64,000 nucleotides of DNA from Streptomyces sp. NBC_00091 (GTDB lineage Bacteria; Actinomycetota; Actinomycetes; Streptomycetales; Streptomycetaceae): positions 124,001-188,000 of the forward strand of contig NZ_JAPEMA010000002.1 in the NCBI RefSeq assembly GCF_026343185.1, given 5' to 3'. The translations under genes and the position numbers were made by a program. Positions within the stretch are counted from its first letter, which is position 1. Each line of letters begins with the position of its first letter. The notes under the pieces are model-generated. The model did no database searches. It had not been told where the DNA came from and was given only the letters and a program-made list of their open reading frames with translations. Shown here one piece after another: positions 16,485-25,100 of this stretch.

Positions 16485-18053
16485 ATGGCAGAGCACAGCT
16501 TCCACGTCGGGGCGCCGGCAGCAGCGGTCGCTCTGGCCCTCCTGACAGCACTCGGTCCGACACCGGCGGGCGGCGCCGCACCACCGCACACCCGTACCAG
16601 CGGTACCACCGTGCCTGGCGCGGCTGCCGCGGCGCGGTTCGTGCCGGGTCCCTGCCCCAGGACGCCTGAACCGATCGAAGCGCTGGCCACCGCCCAGTGC
16701 GGTGTCCTGGAGGTCCCCGAGAACCGTGCCCGTCCCGGCGGCCGGACCATCCGGCTGGCCGCGGCGGTCATCCCGCCCGTCTCGGCGAAGCCCGCCCAGG
16801 ACCCCGTGGTGTTCATGTCGGGCGGCCCCGGTGGCGAGACGTTCGACGACATCCCGTTCCTGGTCTCCTCCGGCCTGAACCGGGATCGCGAACTGATCGT
16901 CATGGCCCAGCGCGGCAATCTCTACGACAAGCCCAACCTCGCCTGCCCGGAGCTGGACCGCTTCTACGCCCGGTCGGTGGGGCTCCCGTCCTACGCACCG
17001 CAGACGGAAAGGCTCATGCTCGACGCGGTGAAGCAGTGCCGGGACCGCCTGGCATCCGACGGGACCGACCTGAGCGCCTACAACAGCGCCGAGAACGCGG
17101 CCGACTTCGCCGATCTGCGCACGGCACTGGGCATCAAGCAGTGGAACGTCTACGGCCACTCCTACGGCAGCAACCTGGCCCTGACCTACCTGCGCCTGCA
17201 CCCCCAGGGGATCCGCGCGGTGGCGCTCGACTCGATCGCCCCCGCACAGTTCGTCTCCCTGCCCTTCGCCTGGGCCAACGCCCGCGAGGGGCTCGACAAC
17301 CTCTACAAGGCCTGCGCGGCCGAGCCCCGCTGCAAGAGCCGGTACCCGGACCTCGAGCGCACCCTGAACGAGCAGATGCGCAAGCTGGAGGCCCAGCCAC
17401 TGACGCTGAACGTCCGGCCGCCGCAGGGCGGAGACCCGGTGAAGGTCGTCCTCGACGGCGGCGCACTGCTGAACCTGCTGGTCGCCAAGGCGATCCCGTT
17501 CGTCGACGTCCCGACGGCGATCGACGAACTCGGCCGCGGACGTCCTGAGCGCTTCGCCCGGGCCCGCGCCGCGAGTTCGGTCCAGGTGGTCGGCGAGACC
17601 GCCCACGGTCTGACGCAGTCGGTGGTGTGCAGCGAATGGGTGCCGGACCACCCGCCGTCCGACGTGCTGAAGGCGGGCCGCGAAGCGTTCCCCGAATGGC
17701 CGGAGTCGGTCCAGGCCCAGGCGCCTCAACTGGCCTTCCAGGACCCGATCTGCCGTATCTGGAACGTCCCGGACCGCGCCGCTGCCCAACGGGTTCCCAC
17801 CGTCAGCTCGGTGCCGACGCTCTTCTTCAACGGGACGTTCGACATGAAGACCGGGGCCAGCTGGGCGAAGAAGGCGGCCCGTACGCTGTCCCGCTCGACC
17901 ACCGTGGAGGTGCCCGGGATCGGGCACTGGGTGGTCCCGCAGTCGCCCTGCGCCCAGAAGGTGCTGGCGTCCTTCCTCACCCGCCCGACCGCGCCCGACA
18001 CCGGTTGCGTGGCGGGGCTCGGGTGGGAACCGTTCACGATCACCCCGAAGTGA
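16485..18053 (+). CDS. Secreted S33-type tripeptidyl aminopeptidase/alpha-beta hydrolase
   Basis: The 522-residue protein has an N-terminal signal-like segment (residues 8-31). An alpha/beta-hydrolase fold follows: the oxyanion-region FMSGGPGGE (110-118), the nucleophile elbow GHSYGS with Ser226, the C-terminal cap domain, then FNGTFDMKT with the acid Asp and GIGHWVV with the catalytic His. Cysteines around 57, 72 and 154 and near the C-terminus fit an extracellular protein. Relatives remove tripeptides from secreted proteins or hydrolyse esters outside the cell. The usual DQRG motif reads AQRG. It is followed by a paralogue 9 nt downstream, so both are one transcription unit. Confidence 0.9.
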   Translation: MAEHSFHVGAPAAAVALALLTALGPTPAGGAAPPHTRTSGTTVPGAAAAARFVPGPCPRTPEPIEALATAQCGVLEVPENRARPGGRTIRLAAAVIPPVSAKPAQDPVVFMSGGPGGETFDDIPFLVSSGLNRDRELIVMAQRGNLYDKPNLACPELDRFYARSVGLPSYAPQTERLMLDAVKQCRDRLASDGTDLSAYNSAENAADFADLRTALGIKQWNVYGHSYGSNLALTYLRLHPQGIRAVALDSIAPAQFVSLPFAWANAREGLDNLYKACAAEPRCKSRYPDLERTLNEQMRKLEAQPLTLNVRPPQGGDPVKVVLDGGALLNLLVAKAIPFVDVPTAIDELGRGRPERFARARAASSVQVVGETAHGLTQSVVCSEWVPDHPPSDVLKAGREAFPEWPESVQAQAPQLAFQDPICRIWNVPDRAAAQRVPTVSSVPTLFFNGTFDMKTGASWAKKAARTLSRSTTVEVPGIGHWVVPQSPCAQKVLASFLTRPTAPDTGCVAGLGWEPFTITPK

Positions 18054-18062
18054 CCGGGAGGA

Positions 18063-19676
18063 ATGATGGCACGGTCACGCGTACGACGGTTGCGCGCCAG
18101 GTCGGCCGCAGCGGCGACCGGAATGCTCCTCACCGGTCTGCTCGCGGCGCCGGCGAGCGCTCAGGAAGCAGCGAGCGCACAGGAGCCGACGAGCGCGCAG
18201 GCTCCGACGCCCGGAGGAGCGACCGGCACGGTCGCCCGCACCGTGGGCGACGCCCGCTTCGAACCGGGCCCCTGCCCGAAGACGCCGGAGCCGGTCGCAG
18301 AGCTCGAAGGAGCTCGCTGCGGAACGCTCACCGTGCCGGAGAACCGTACGAAGCCAGACAGCCGAAAGATCACCCTCGGTGTCGCGATCGTGGCGGCTGC
18401 GGTCGCCGAACCGAAGCCCGACCCGATCGTGTGGCTCGCCGGCGGCCCCGGCGACGACGCGGTCGGGGAGGCGAAGATGGCGATCGGCGGGGGCCTGAAC
18501 CGCGACCGTGACGTGATCTTCATGTCCCAGCGCGGCACGTACTCGGCCGACCCGGCACTCACCTGCCGCGACGTCGACGAGTTCAACGCGCGCGCGACCG
18601 GCCTCGTCTACGACGCGCCGTCCACCGAGCGCGAGCACGTCGAGGCCACGAAGGCCTGCCGCGAGAAACTGGCGGCGAGCGGGGCCGACCTCAGCGCCTA
18701 CAACGACATCGAGAGCGCCGCCGACCTCGCGGACCTGCGTACCGCGCTGGGCCTCCAGGAGTGGAACGTGTTCGGCATCTCCTACGGCACCCAGCTCGCG
18801 CTCGTCTACATGCGCCTGCACCCCGACGGAATCCGGTCGGTCGGCATCGACGGCATCCTGCCGCCGTCCACCGGCGGGTCGGCCGTGACATGGAGCGCCG
18901 CCAAGCAGGGCTTCGACGGCCTGTTCAAGGCCTGCGCGGAGCAGCCCGACTGCGACCGCCGCTATCCGAACCTGGCGGCCACCTTCGAACGGCTCGTCCG
19001 TGAGCTCGAGGCCAAACCGGTCACCACCACGGTCACGCTCCCCGACAGCCAGAAGCAGGTGAAGGTCGTCCTGGACGGCGGAGCCCTGGTGAACTGGATG
19101 ACCGCCGCCACCCACGTGGCACCCCTGGTACCCCGCGCCCTCGACGAACTGGCCAACGGCAAACCCCAGCGGATCGCCGAGCAGTGGGCGGGCGGCAAGT
19201 ACAGCCCCCAGGCCATCGGCCGGCTGTCCCACGGACTCGTCTACGGCGTCTTCTGCAGCGAGTGGACCCCGTACGAAACCGAGGCCGAAGCACTCCGGGC
19301 AGGCCAGGAAACCTACCCGTCCTTCCCCCGCTCGGTACAGGCCCAGGCCCCGCTGCTCACCTTCCTCCGCCCGGACTGCGACGTCTGGAACGTTCCCGCG
19401 GCGCCCCGCTCCATCCGCGACGTCACGAAGAGCGACATCCCCACCCTCGCCATCTCGGGCGGGTTCGACGCCCAGACCGCGGCGGGCAACGGCCCGTACG
19501 TGGCCCGCACCCTGCCCCGCGCCACCGTCGTCACGATCCCCTACGTAGCCCACGTGGTCTTCGCCACGTCGAAGTGCGCCCAATCCATCACCGTCTCCTT
19601 CTTCGACACCCCCACGGCCCCGAACACCGACTGCCTCAAGGACCTCAAGCCCCCGACATTCGAGATCGCCCCCTGA
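18063..19676 (+). CDS. Secreted S33-type peptidase, paralogue of the preceding gene
   Basis: The 537-residue protein starts at ATG 18063, right after GGGAGG, with a second ATG one codon on. Residues 11-33 form a signal peptide ending AxA, then a low-complexity stretch repeats QEAASAQEPTSAQAP. Core motifs are WLAGGPGDD, SQRG, the nucleophile elbow GISYGT (Ser240), SGGFDAQ for the acid and PYVAHVV for the His. It aligns along its whole length with the upstream protein, so this is an old tandem duplication with changed active-site surroundings (GHSYGS against GISYGT). Substrates probably differ. Confidence 0.9.
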   Translation: MMARSRVRRLRARSAAAATGMLLTGLLAAPASAQEAASAQEPTSAQAPTPGGATGTVARTVGDARFEPGPCPKTPEPVAELEGARCGTLTVPENRTKPDSRKITLGVAIVAAAVAEPKPDPIVWLAGGPGDDAVGEAKMAIGGGLNRDRDVIFMSQRGTYSADPALTCRDVDEFNARATGLVYDAPSTEREHVEATKACREKLAASGADLSAYNDIESAADLADLRTALGLQEWNVFGISYGTQLALVYMRLHPDGIRSVGIDGILPPSTGGSAVTWSAAKQGFDGLFKACAEQPDCDRRYPNLAATFERLVRELEAKPVTTTVTLPDSQKQVKVVLDGGALVNWMTAATHVAPLVPRALDELANGKPQRIAEQWAGGKYSPQAIGRLSHGLVYGVFCSEWTPYETEAEALRAGQETYPSFPRSVQAQAPLLTFLRPDCDVWNVPAAPRSIRDVTKSDIPTLAISGGFDAQTAAGNGPYVARTLPRATVVTIPYVAHVVFATSKCAQSITVSFFDTPTAPNTDCLKDLKPPTFEIAP

Positions 19677-19715
19677 GCGCCGGTGGCCGACCTTGTTCCA
19701 GGCGAAGGAAAGAAG

Positions 19716-20822
19716 GTGGTGACCGTGAACCGGACGGCGTTGTTGTGCACCGCCGGGGGCGCCATGCTTGTGGTTGCACTGGCCGGTATCCCGAACCCGC
19801 AGGCATACGCCACCGGCGACGACCGCGAGAAGCGCAGTGCAGCGGTTCTCCAGGAACTGGTGCCTTCCCCCGATAACCCGGGCTGTGCGGCAGCGGTCGG
19901 CAAACGCGGCGACGTCGTCTGGGAGGCGGGGAGAGGAAAAGCCGATATGGCGGCCGGGCGATCTATTACACCGACGACGGTCTTCGACATCGCCTCCAAC
20001 TCCAAGCAATTCACGGCAGACGCCATCCTTTTGCTCTCCGGGCGGGATCGCCTCGCACTGAAGGACCCCGTATCCAATTTCTTCGACAATGCCCCCGACT
20101 GGACTCGACGCGTCACGCTGGCCGACCTGATGCATCACACCAGCGGCATTCCCGACTACGAGGACCTGCTGCATGCCAAGGGCGTCAAACTGACGGATCC
20201 AGCCGGCCAGCAGGACGCGATCGAGGCCATCCTCGCCTCACAGCCGGAGCATCCGCCAGGCCGGCGTTTCGCCTACTCCAACTCCAACTACATCCTGCTG
20301 GCCCATGTCGTTGAAAAGGTCACCGGCAAGCCTTTCGCAACGTTCATCCAACAGGAGTTCTTCACCCCGCTGCAGCTGCGCATGACTCTGTCCCCGGCGG
20401 CAGACGTTCCCGGCAAGGCGAAGTCGTACGACGAGAAGGACGGCTCCTTCACGCCAAACTCCTCCCCCTGGAAACAGTACGGAGACGGGTCAGTCCAAAC
20501 CACCCCAGGCGAACTCGTCCGCTGGGCCGACAATTACCGCACTGGCCGCATCGGCGGAACGCAACTGCTCGCCGGGGTCACGGAGGGAGCGGTGAGCACG
20601 GGCGACACCCTGCGCGCGCGTGGCATCGAAGAAGGCCGATATGGGGCCGGAATCCTCCTCCTCCCCGACAAGAGCCTGGTGCACCGCGGCGACTGGGAGG
20701 GGTTTCACAGCACCTTCAAGGTGAGCCCGGACCGCAACACTGCCGTCACCGTCGTGTGCAACGTGGAATCACCCGATAATTTCCGCGCGGCAAACCAACT
20801 GCTGGACATCTGGACCAAATGA
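19716..20822 (+). CDS. Secreted serine hydrolase of the beta-lactamase/class C family
   Basis: Starting at GTG 19716 (AGGAAAG upstream; GTG 19725 is also possible) the protein has 368 residues. A signal peptide covers residues 5-32. The active-site SxxK is SNSK (Ser94, Lys97) inside FDIASNSKQFTA, and the YxN motif is YSN at 187-189. The third motif is HRG in place of KTG, as in D-alanyl-D-alanine carboxypeptidases, esterases and AmpC-like hydrolases. It follows the two S33 genes by 40 nt and is probably co-transcribed, forming a block of three secreted serine hydrolases. Substrate is unknown. Confidence 0.9.
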   Translation: MVTVNRTALLCTAGGAMLVVALAGIPNPQAYATGDDREKRSAAVLQELVPSPDNPGCAAAVGKRGDVVWEAGRGKADMAAGRSITPTTVFDIASNSKQFTADAILLLSGRDRLALKDPVSNFFDNAPDWTRRVTLADLMHHTSGIPDYEDLLHAKGVKLTDPAGQQDAIEAILASQPEHPPGRRFAYSNSNYILLAHVVEKVTGKPFATFIQQEFFTPLQLRMTLSPAADVPGKAKSYDEKDGSFTPNSSPWKQYGDGSVQTTPGELVRWADNYRTGRIGGTQLLAGVTEGAVSTGDTLRARGIEEGRYGAGILLLPDKSLVHRGDWEGFHSTFKVSPDRNTAVTVVCNVESPDNFRAANQLLDIWTK

Positions 20823-21062
20823 CAGGTATGACCGCGACGATCTCGATGTCGTTCTGTTCCGGCTGGAGGGTTTCAGCCTCGCGGCCGGCCCGTCGGGCGG
20901 CAGATGGGGGGCATCCGCGCCGAGGCGTCGGCCGCCCGTGCCGAGCAGCCCAAGTGCCCGAGGCGGGCCCGATAGCGAGGGCGGAGCAGTACGGCGACAC
21001 GGGTGCCAGAGGGGGAAGCGTTCCTCCGAGTGGGCTGACCCGAATGCCGCCCCTGCCTGTGG

Positions 21063-21989
21063 TCAGTCCGCCGCCGCGGGCTCGACGTCGAGGACCGCCT
21101 TGCCCTGGATGCGCCGCTCCAGCAGCGCCTGGGCGGCCTCGGTGACCCGCTCCCAGGAGCCGCGCCGGTCGACCTCCGGGGAGAGCCTTCCCGCTGCCAC
21201 GAACTCCAGCAGGGTTGCCAGGTCCGGGCCGACCTCGTGGACGTCGCCGAAGCTGCTCATCGTCTTGGGCGGCCCGACGGAGAACAGCGAGTACGGCGCG
21301 AACACCGCCGGTTCTCCGGAGGCCCAGCCGATGCTCTGCACACCCCCGCCCGGCGCGAGGAGTTCCCAGGCGGCGGCCAGCTGTGGGCCGCCGACGTGGT
21401 CCAGGATGAGGTCCACCGGCCGGTCGATGCCCTCCAGACCCACCACCACCTCATCGGCGCCCAGCCCGGCCAAGCCGTCGGCGCGCGCCGGGGATCCCAC
21501 CGAGGCGATCACATGGGCACCGCCCAGGGCGGCCAGCTGGACCGCGTAGCGGCCGACGCCGCCGGCCGCGCCGGTGACCAGTACCCGCCGCCCCAGAATG
21601 GGGCGGGAGCGCACCGTGCGGAGCGCGGTGATGCCGGCCATCGGCAGCGCGGCGGCGTCGGCGAGGTCGACGTGGGCGGGCACTTCGGCCACCGCGGTCG
21701 TGTCCACCGCCATCCGCTGGGCCCACGCGCCGGCGCCGAACGCCGCGACTCTGGCTCCTGCGCACGGTCCGGTGCCGTCCGCGGCGGCACGTACGACGAC
21801 GCCGGCGGCGTCGTAGCCGTGCACGGTCCCGGCCGGAAGACTCCCGGCAAACGCCACCTCACCGCGGTTGAGCGAGATGTGCCGGACATCGAGCACCAGC
21901 TGATGCGGCGCCGGCCTGGGTTCCGCGACCGTCCCGAGCCGCAAGGATCCGGGAGCGTCTGGGTCAACCACGAGCGCGCGCATGTCCAT
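21063..21989 (-). CDS. NADPH:quinone oxidoreductase-like (zinc-free MDR family)
   Basis: The 308-residue protein starts at ATG 21989 with GAGGAG upstream. It has the GroES-like N-terminal domain (ISLNRGEVAFAG, VHGYDAAGVVV) and the Rossmann domain with VLVTGAAGGVGRYAVQLA. It lacks zinc-binding cysteines, as in QOR. It reduces quinones or enals with NADPH in the cytoplasm. It is divergent from a TetR gene, with two matched operators between them, so TetR repression of both genes is likely. Confidence 0.92.
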   Translation of the reverse strand: MDMRALVVDPDAPGSLRLGTVAEPRPAPHQLVLDVRHISLNRGEVAFAGSLPAGTVHGYDAAGVVVRAAADGTGPCAGARVAAFGAGAWAQRMAVDTTAVAEVPAHVDLADAAALPMAGITALRTVRSRPILGRRVLVTGAAGGVGRYAVQLAALGGAHVIASVGSPARADGLAGLGADEVVVGLEGIDRPVDLILDHVGGPQLAAAWELLAPGGGVQSIGWASGEPAVFAPYSLFSVGPPKTMSSFGDVHEVGPDLATLLEFVAAGRLSPEVDRRGSWERVTEAAQALLERRIQGKAVLDVEPAAAD

Positions 21990-22010
21990 CAGGGCTCCTC
22001 TGCAGAGGTG

Positions 22011-22068
22011 GCGTCATCCGGACCGGCAGTCCGGATGACGCACGCTAGTATGCGGACTGACGGTCCGT
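22011..22068. promoter_or_regulatory. Two TetR operators between divergent genes
   Basis: A perfect inverted repeat with 13-bp arms, GCGTCATCCGGAC-CGGCA-GTCCGGATGACGC, covers 22011-22041. A second one, GCGGAC-TGACG-GTCCGT, covers 22052-22068. Both share CGGAC-N5-GTCCG and their centres are 34 bp apart. A good -10 TAGTAT (22046-22051) for the tetR gene lies between them, so binding should block both promoters. Confidence 0.8.
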
Positions 22069-22086
22069 CTAGTGGAGAGGGAGCCG

Positions 22087-22662
22087 ATGACCGAACAGCG
22101 CGCCGAACGCGCCGACGCGGCCCGCAACCGCCGCGCGGTGCTACGCGCGACCGAGCAGCTCCTGGCCGAAGGCGGCGGGGACCACGTGTCACTCGACCGG
22201 GTCGCCGCCCTCGCCGGCGTCGGCAAAGGCACCGTGTTCCGGCGCTTCGGGAACCGCGCCGGACTGCTCCAGGCGCTCCTGGAGGAAAGGTCCAGCGCCC
22301 TGCGCGACGCGATCAGGAGCGGCCCCCCGCCCCTGGGCCCCGGAGCGCCCGCCCCGGACCGACTGCTCGCCTTCCTCGATGCTCTCGGCGCGATCGCCGA
22401 AGGAAACGCCACCCTGCTCTCCGCTCACGAACAAGCCTGCGCCGAGGACAAGTACGGTGACCCCAGCTACCAGCTCTGGCACCGCCACCTCAGCACCCTC
22501 TTCGCGGACGGCCGCCCCGATCTCGACACCGGTTTCCTGGCCCACGCCGTACTCGCCGCCTTCGACGGCAGTCTGATCCGCCACGTGACAACGCCCGACG
22601 ACCCGCGCCGCTTCACCCGTTCCGTTCAGCAGATGGCCATGACACTGCTCCGCCGTGACTGA
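22087..22662 (+). CDS. TetR-family repressor
   Basis: The ATG at 22087 has GGAG upstream and gives 191 residues. The N-terminal HTH reads VSLDRVAALAGVGKGTVFRRFGNRAGLLQAL. The C-terminal ligand domain includes HEQACAEDKYGDPSYQLWHRHL and a final amphipathic helix ending in LLRRD. It very likely represses its own gene and the divergent quinone oxidoreductase through the two CGGAC-N5-GTCCG sites. The inducer is probably an electrophile or quinone used by that enzyme (inference). Confidence 0.93.
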   Translation: MTEQRAERADAARNRRAVLRATEQLLAEGGGDHVSLDRVAALAGVGKGTVFRRFGNRAGLLQALLEERSSALRDAIRSGPPPLGPGAPAPDRLLAFLDALGAIAEGNATLLSAHEQACAEDKYGDPSYQLWHRHLSTLFADGRPDLDTGFLAHAVLAAFDGSLIRHVTTPDDPRRFTRSVQQMAMTLLRRD

Positions 22663-22855
22663 CCGTCGGATGTCCGGGCCCCGGGCCCGCCTGATGACCG
22701 CGAGCGAGACCCCCGGTTGCTCGTCTGAGAGGCCGCCGACTGCCGGAGGGCTGGTACCGCACCCCCTCTGACCAGGGAGTGTCACGCGGAAGCCGCTGTC
22801 TTGCTTTAAGGGGCAGACGCGGGGCAGTCAGCGCCGCCATCGTGGAGGAGTGCGG

Positions 22856-23086
22856 ATGGACCCTGCTGTGGTCGTGACTGCGGTCATGGCGGCTGTGGGT
22901 TACCTGGCACGGCTGCTGTATCGCTGGGTCAAGGAGCGCGCGGAGGTCAAGAAGACCGAGCTTGCCCAGACCGGGCTGTCGGATCGTGTCCGGTTGCTGC
23001 CCGCCGGCAGCAAGTTGATCGAGCGGGACGGCGCGCGGAGCGTGGAGATCACCGTCGGCAGTGCCGGCCAGAGTGGATCGAGGTGA
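22856..23086 (+). CDS. Small single-pass membrane protein
   Basis: ATG 22856 is preferred because GGAGG lies 8 nt upstream; a GTG two codons earlier is too close. The 76-residue protein has one membrane helix (residues 3-22, VVVTAVMAAVGYLARLLY), then a basic and amphipathic stretch (RWVKERAEVKKTEL) and a short C-terminal part. Its last codons overlap the start of the ECF sigma gene as GTGA. The topology suggests a membrane tether or anti-sigma-like partner for the sigma factor, but it is not a recognised anti-sigma fold. Confidence 0.65.
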   Translation: MDPAVVVTAVMAAVGYLARLLYRWVKERAEVKKTELAQTGLSDRVRLLPAGSKLIERDGARSVEITVGSAGQSGSR

Positions 23087-23661
23087 CGGTGACCGAGTCC
23101 CCGACAACCGCCTTCGAGGCAGGCCCACAGCAGCGGCGACCAACGGTGCGGATGCTGCGGGACGACTTTGACACCCTCTACATCAAGGAGATGAGGGCCG
23201 TCACCGTGCACCTCATGTACCGGGGGGCCACCGCCTACGAAGCTGCCGATGCCGTGCACGAGGCGTTCATTGAGTTACTCCCGGACCGCTGGCGAACGAT
23301 TGCCCATCCGCGTGCGTATCTCCGCACGGTTGCGTGGACGAAATACCTCCGTCAGGCCCATCATCGGGAGTCACCCGAAGATCCGGTCCCCGACCGCCCC
23401 GGCGGCACGTGTCCTGTCCGTGAGGTGATCCTCACCGAGACCCAGCAGCGGATCCTCGCCGCGGTCCAGCAGCTGCCGCCGGCCCAGAGGGAAGTGATCG
23501 CCTGGCAGTTGGACGAGTTCGAGTACGCCGAGATCGCGAGGTTCACCGGCAAGAAGGAGACGGCTCTTCGCACGAATGCGAAGAGGGGACGTGAGCGGTT
23601 GAAGGTGCTGCTGGATCTGGCACGGACTGGACGCAGCGAAGGAGGCTCGTCTGATGAATGA
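23083..23661 (+). CDS. ECF-type RNA polymerase sigma factor with a TTA codon
   Basis: The 192-residue protein starts at GTG 23083. Sigma region 2 spans about residues 28-90 (AYEAADAVHEAFIELLPDRW, ...HPRAYLRTVAWTKYLR) and region 4 about 125-180 (QQLPPAQREVIAWQLDEFEY, AEIARFTGKKETALRTNAKRGRERL). Residue 65 is encoded by TTA (23275-23277), the rare leucine codon read by the bldA tRNA in Streptomyces, so translation should depend on development. The gene overlaps both neighbours (4 nt and 8 nt). No zinc-binding anti-sigma gene is present. Confidence 0.9.
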   Translation: MTVTESPTTAFEAGPQQRRPTVRMLRDDFDTLYIKEMRAVTVHLMYRGATAYEAADAVHEAFIELLPDRWRTIAHPRAYLRTVAWTKYLRQAHHRESPEDPVPDRPGGTCPVREVILTETQQRILAAVQQLPPAQREVIAWQLDEFEYAEIARFTGKKETALRTNAKRGRERLKVLLDLARTGRSEGGSSDE

Positions 23662-24364
23662 CCGGCACAACCAGACCAATGCCGACGAGGCCCTCGGCAT
23701 CCTCCTCCTTGCCCACGCCGAAGGGCTGCGCGAGGCTGTCGGTGCCAGCCTTCACACGGAAGCGGGACTGGGCAATCTGTGGTCTCTGAGGTACTCGGTG
23801 GCTCACGCCACCATGGAACAGCTCGTTGACCCGGATCCAGAGCGCGTGGAGCCGGCAGAGACTGTGGAGCCGGGTGACGGCCAGCTGCACGGGGCCGCGT
23901 TCGTCGGGGGCCGTCAGGTTCTTGACCCCAACGTGGCTGTGCGCAGGCTGGTCAAGGATCTGGACGGCGAGGCTGCCTTGACCCACCGCATGACCCGGGA
24001 GCTCGCTGGCATGAGCACCAGTGAGCGTCGAGCCTTCGGAAGGCCACGCCATTCACGGATCCTCTACAGCCTGCGGTACTACGTGGACCGCCTCCGGGCG
24101 CTCCAAGCGGGGTTCGAGCGACGTGCCGAGCTGAACCGTGCCGAGGTATTGGAGCGGCTCCAGGATTACCAGCTGAAGCTGGAATACGTCCGGCGTGAGT
24201 TCGAGATCGAAGTAGGCAACCACGAGGGCGAAGCAGCCGGCCTCGTGAGGTGGCAGGCCCGACTCCTGCAGGTGGCCCAGAGGGCAGAGGCTTTGAAGCG
24301 TCTTCGTGCGGACATCGTCTGGATCTTCGACAGCTCCGATGACCTCCAGGGGGTGCTGTCCTGA
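23654..24364 (+). CDS. Coiled-coil hypothetical protein coupled to the sigma factor
   Basis: The gene begins at ATG 23654, 8 nt inside the sigma gene, and encodes 236 residues. The N-terminal half is acidic with mixed character. Residues 125-235 are almost entirely helical and heptad-like (LRALQAGFERRAELNRAEVL, ERLQDYQLKLEYVRREFEIE, QVAQRAEALKRLRADIVWIF), suggesting a coiled coil. It has no signal peptide or membrane helix. The overlap argues for stoichiometric expression with the sigma factor, so it could be a soluble anti-sigma or an effector. The family is not recognised. Confidence 0.7.
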   Translation: MNDRHNQTNADEALGILLLAHAEGLREAVGASLHTEAGLGNLWSLRYSVAHATMEQLVDPDPERVEPAETVEPGDGQLHGAAFVGGRQVLDPNVAVRRLVKDLDGEAALTHRMTRELAGMSTSERRAFGRPRHSRILYSLRYYVDRLRALQAGFERRAELNRAEVLERLQDYQLKLEYVRREFEIEVGNHEGEAAGLVRWQARLLQVAQRAEALKRLRADIVWIFDSSDDLQGVLS

Positions 24365-24538
24365 CGGTCGCCTTCGCCACCCCAGGCCGGTTGGGCCGCC
24401 CCCTCTCCGGCCATGGCCACCCGCGTACAGCGCAGACATCGGCTGGGCGATGGGCGCCGGCAGAAGCTTCGGCCTCGCTGATGCCTCGCCCTCTTCATCA
24501 GCCGGATCTCGTTCGAAGCCTTCAGCGAGGACGACTCG

Positions 24539-24856
24539 ATGGAGATCACCATGAGAGATGGTCCGACGAGGCCCGACGTCGTCATCTCCCTCTCCGATTT
24601 GCGCCACGTCGCCGTGTCGAAGCCTCCTGAGATTTCCGGCTGCTACATCGACGCGATCTCCCTGACGCACCTGCCGGTGATGCCACACCCCTGGCCCCAG
24701 GACGCAGCCGACCGCGTCGTCCGGTTCAACGGATTGAACGAGCTCGCATGGCTCCGAATCAGCGGCCCGGCCGAGGTAGACGTCGTGGCATCGATCGTGA
24801 CCGTCTACACGGCAATGAGCGACGACGAAGCAGAACAGATCAGGACGCCGAGCTGA
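24539..24856 (+). CDS. Hypothetical protein
   Basis: Two starts are possible: ATG 24539 with GAGGAC upstream, or ATG 24551 with GGAG 8 nt upstream. The longer form has 105 residues. The sequence has alternating beta-like and proline-rich parts (RPDVVISLSDLRHVAV, LPVMPHPWPQDAADRVVRFN) and ends with an acidic tail. The frame upstream of 24539 still reads like protein (ISRISFEAFSEDDSM) back to a TGA at 24479, so the gene may have lost its original N-terminus. No function is suggested. Confidence 0.5.
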   Translation: MEITMRDGPTRPDVVISLSDLRHVAVSKPPEISGCYIDAISLTHLPVMPHPWPQDAADRVVRFNGLNELAWLRISGPAEVDVVASIVTVYTAMSDDEAEQIRTPS

Positions 24857-24951
24857 CAGACCAGGTCCGCTGACGGGCCACATCGAGGGTGGCTTCTCCA
24901 TTGGGAAGCCAATGAGCGGTCTACTTGGTTCTGACCGCGCTTCCGTGATGC

Positions 24952-25062
24952 TTGTTCGAGTTCGACGTGCTGCCGCGGCGGTTGTTCGGGGAGGTGGAGC
25001 TGCTGGCGTTCGCCGCGACCGCGAAGGCCGCGGCGGCCTCTGGCTGGCACTACATGGGGTGA
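24952..25062 (+). pseudogene. C-terminal gene fragment
   Basis: A 36-codon frame encodes LFEFDVLPRRLFGEVELLAF followed by a short helical end in SGWHYMG. It follows closely on an in-frame stop and has no start signal. It looks like the end of a truncated protein, possibly of a TnsA-like endonuclease, though that comparison is weak. The rest of 24857-25100 holds nothing clear. Confidence 0.3.
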
Positions 25063-25100
25063 GCGGTGAGTGATGCTCGTGACGGCGTGCTGTGAGGCAT

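Noticed and set aside
18075..20174. Reverse open frame of 699 codons across the S33 and hydrolase genes
   Set aside because: Antisense shadow; the forward frames have catalytic motifs and signal peptides.
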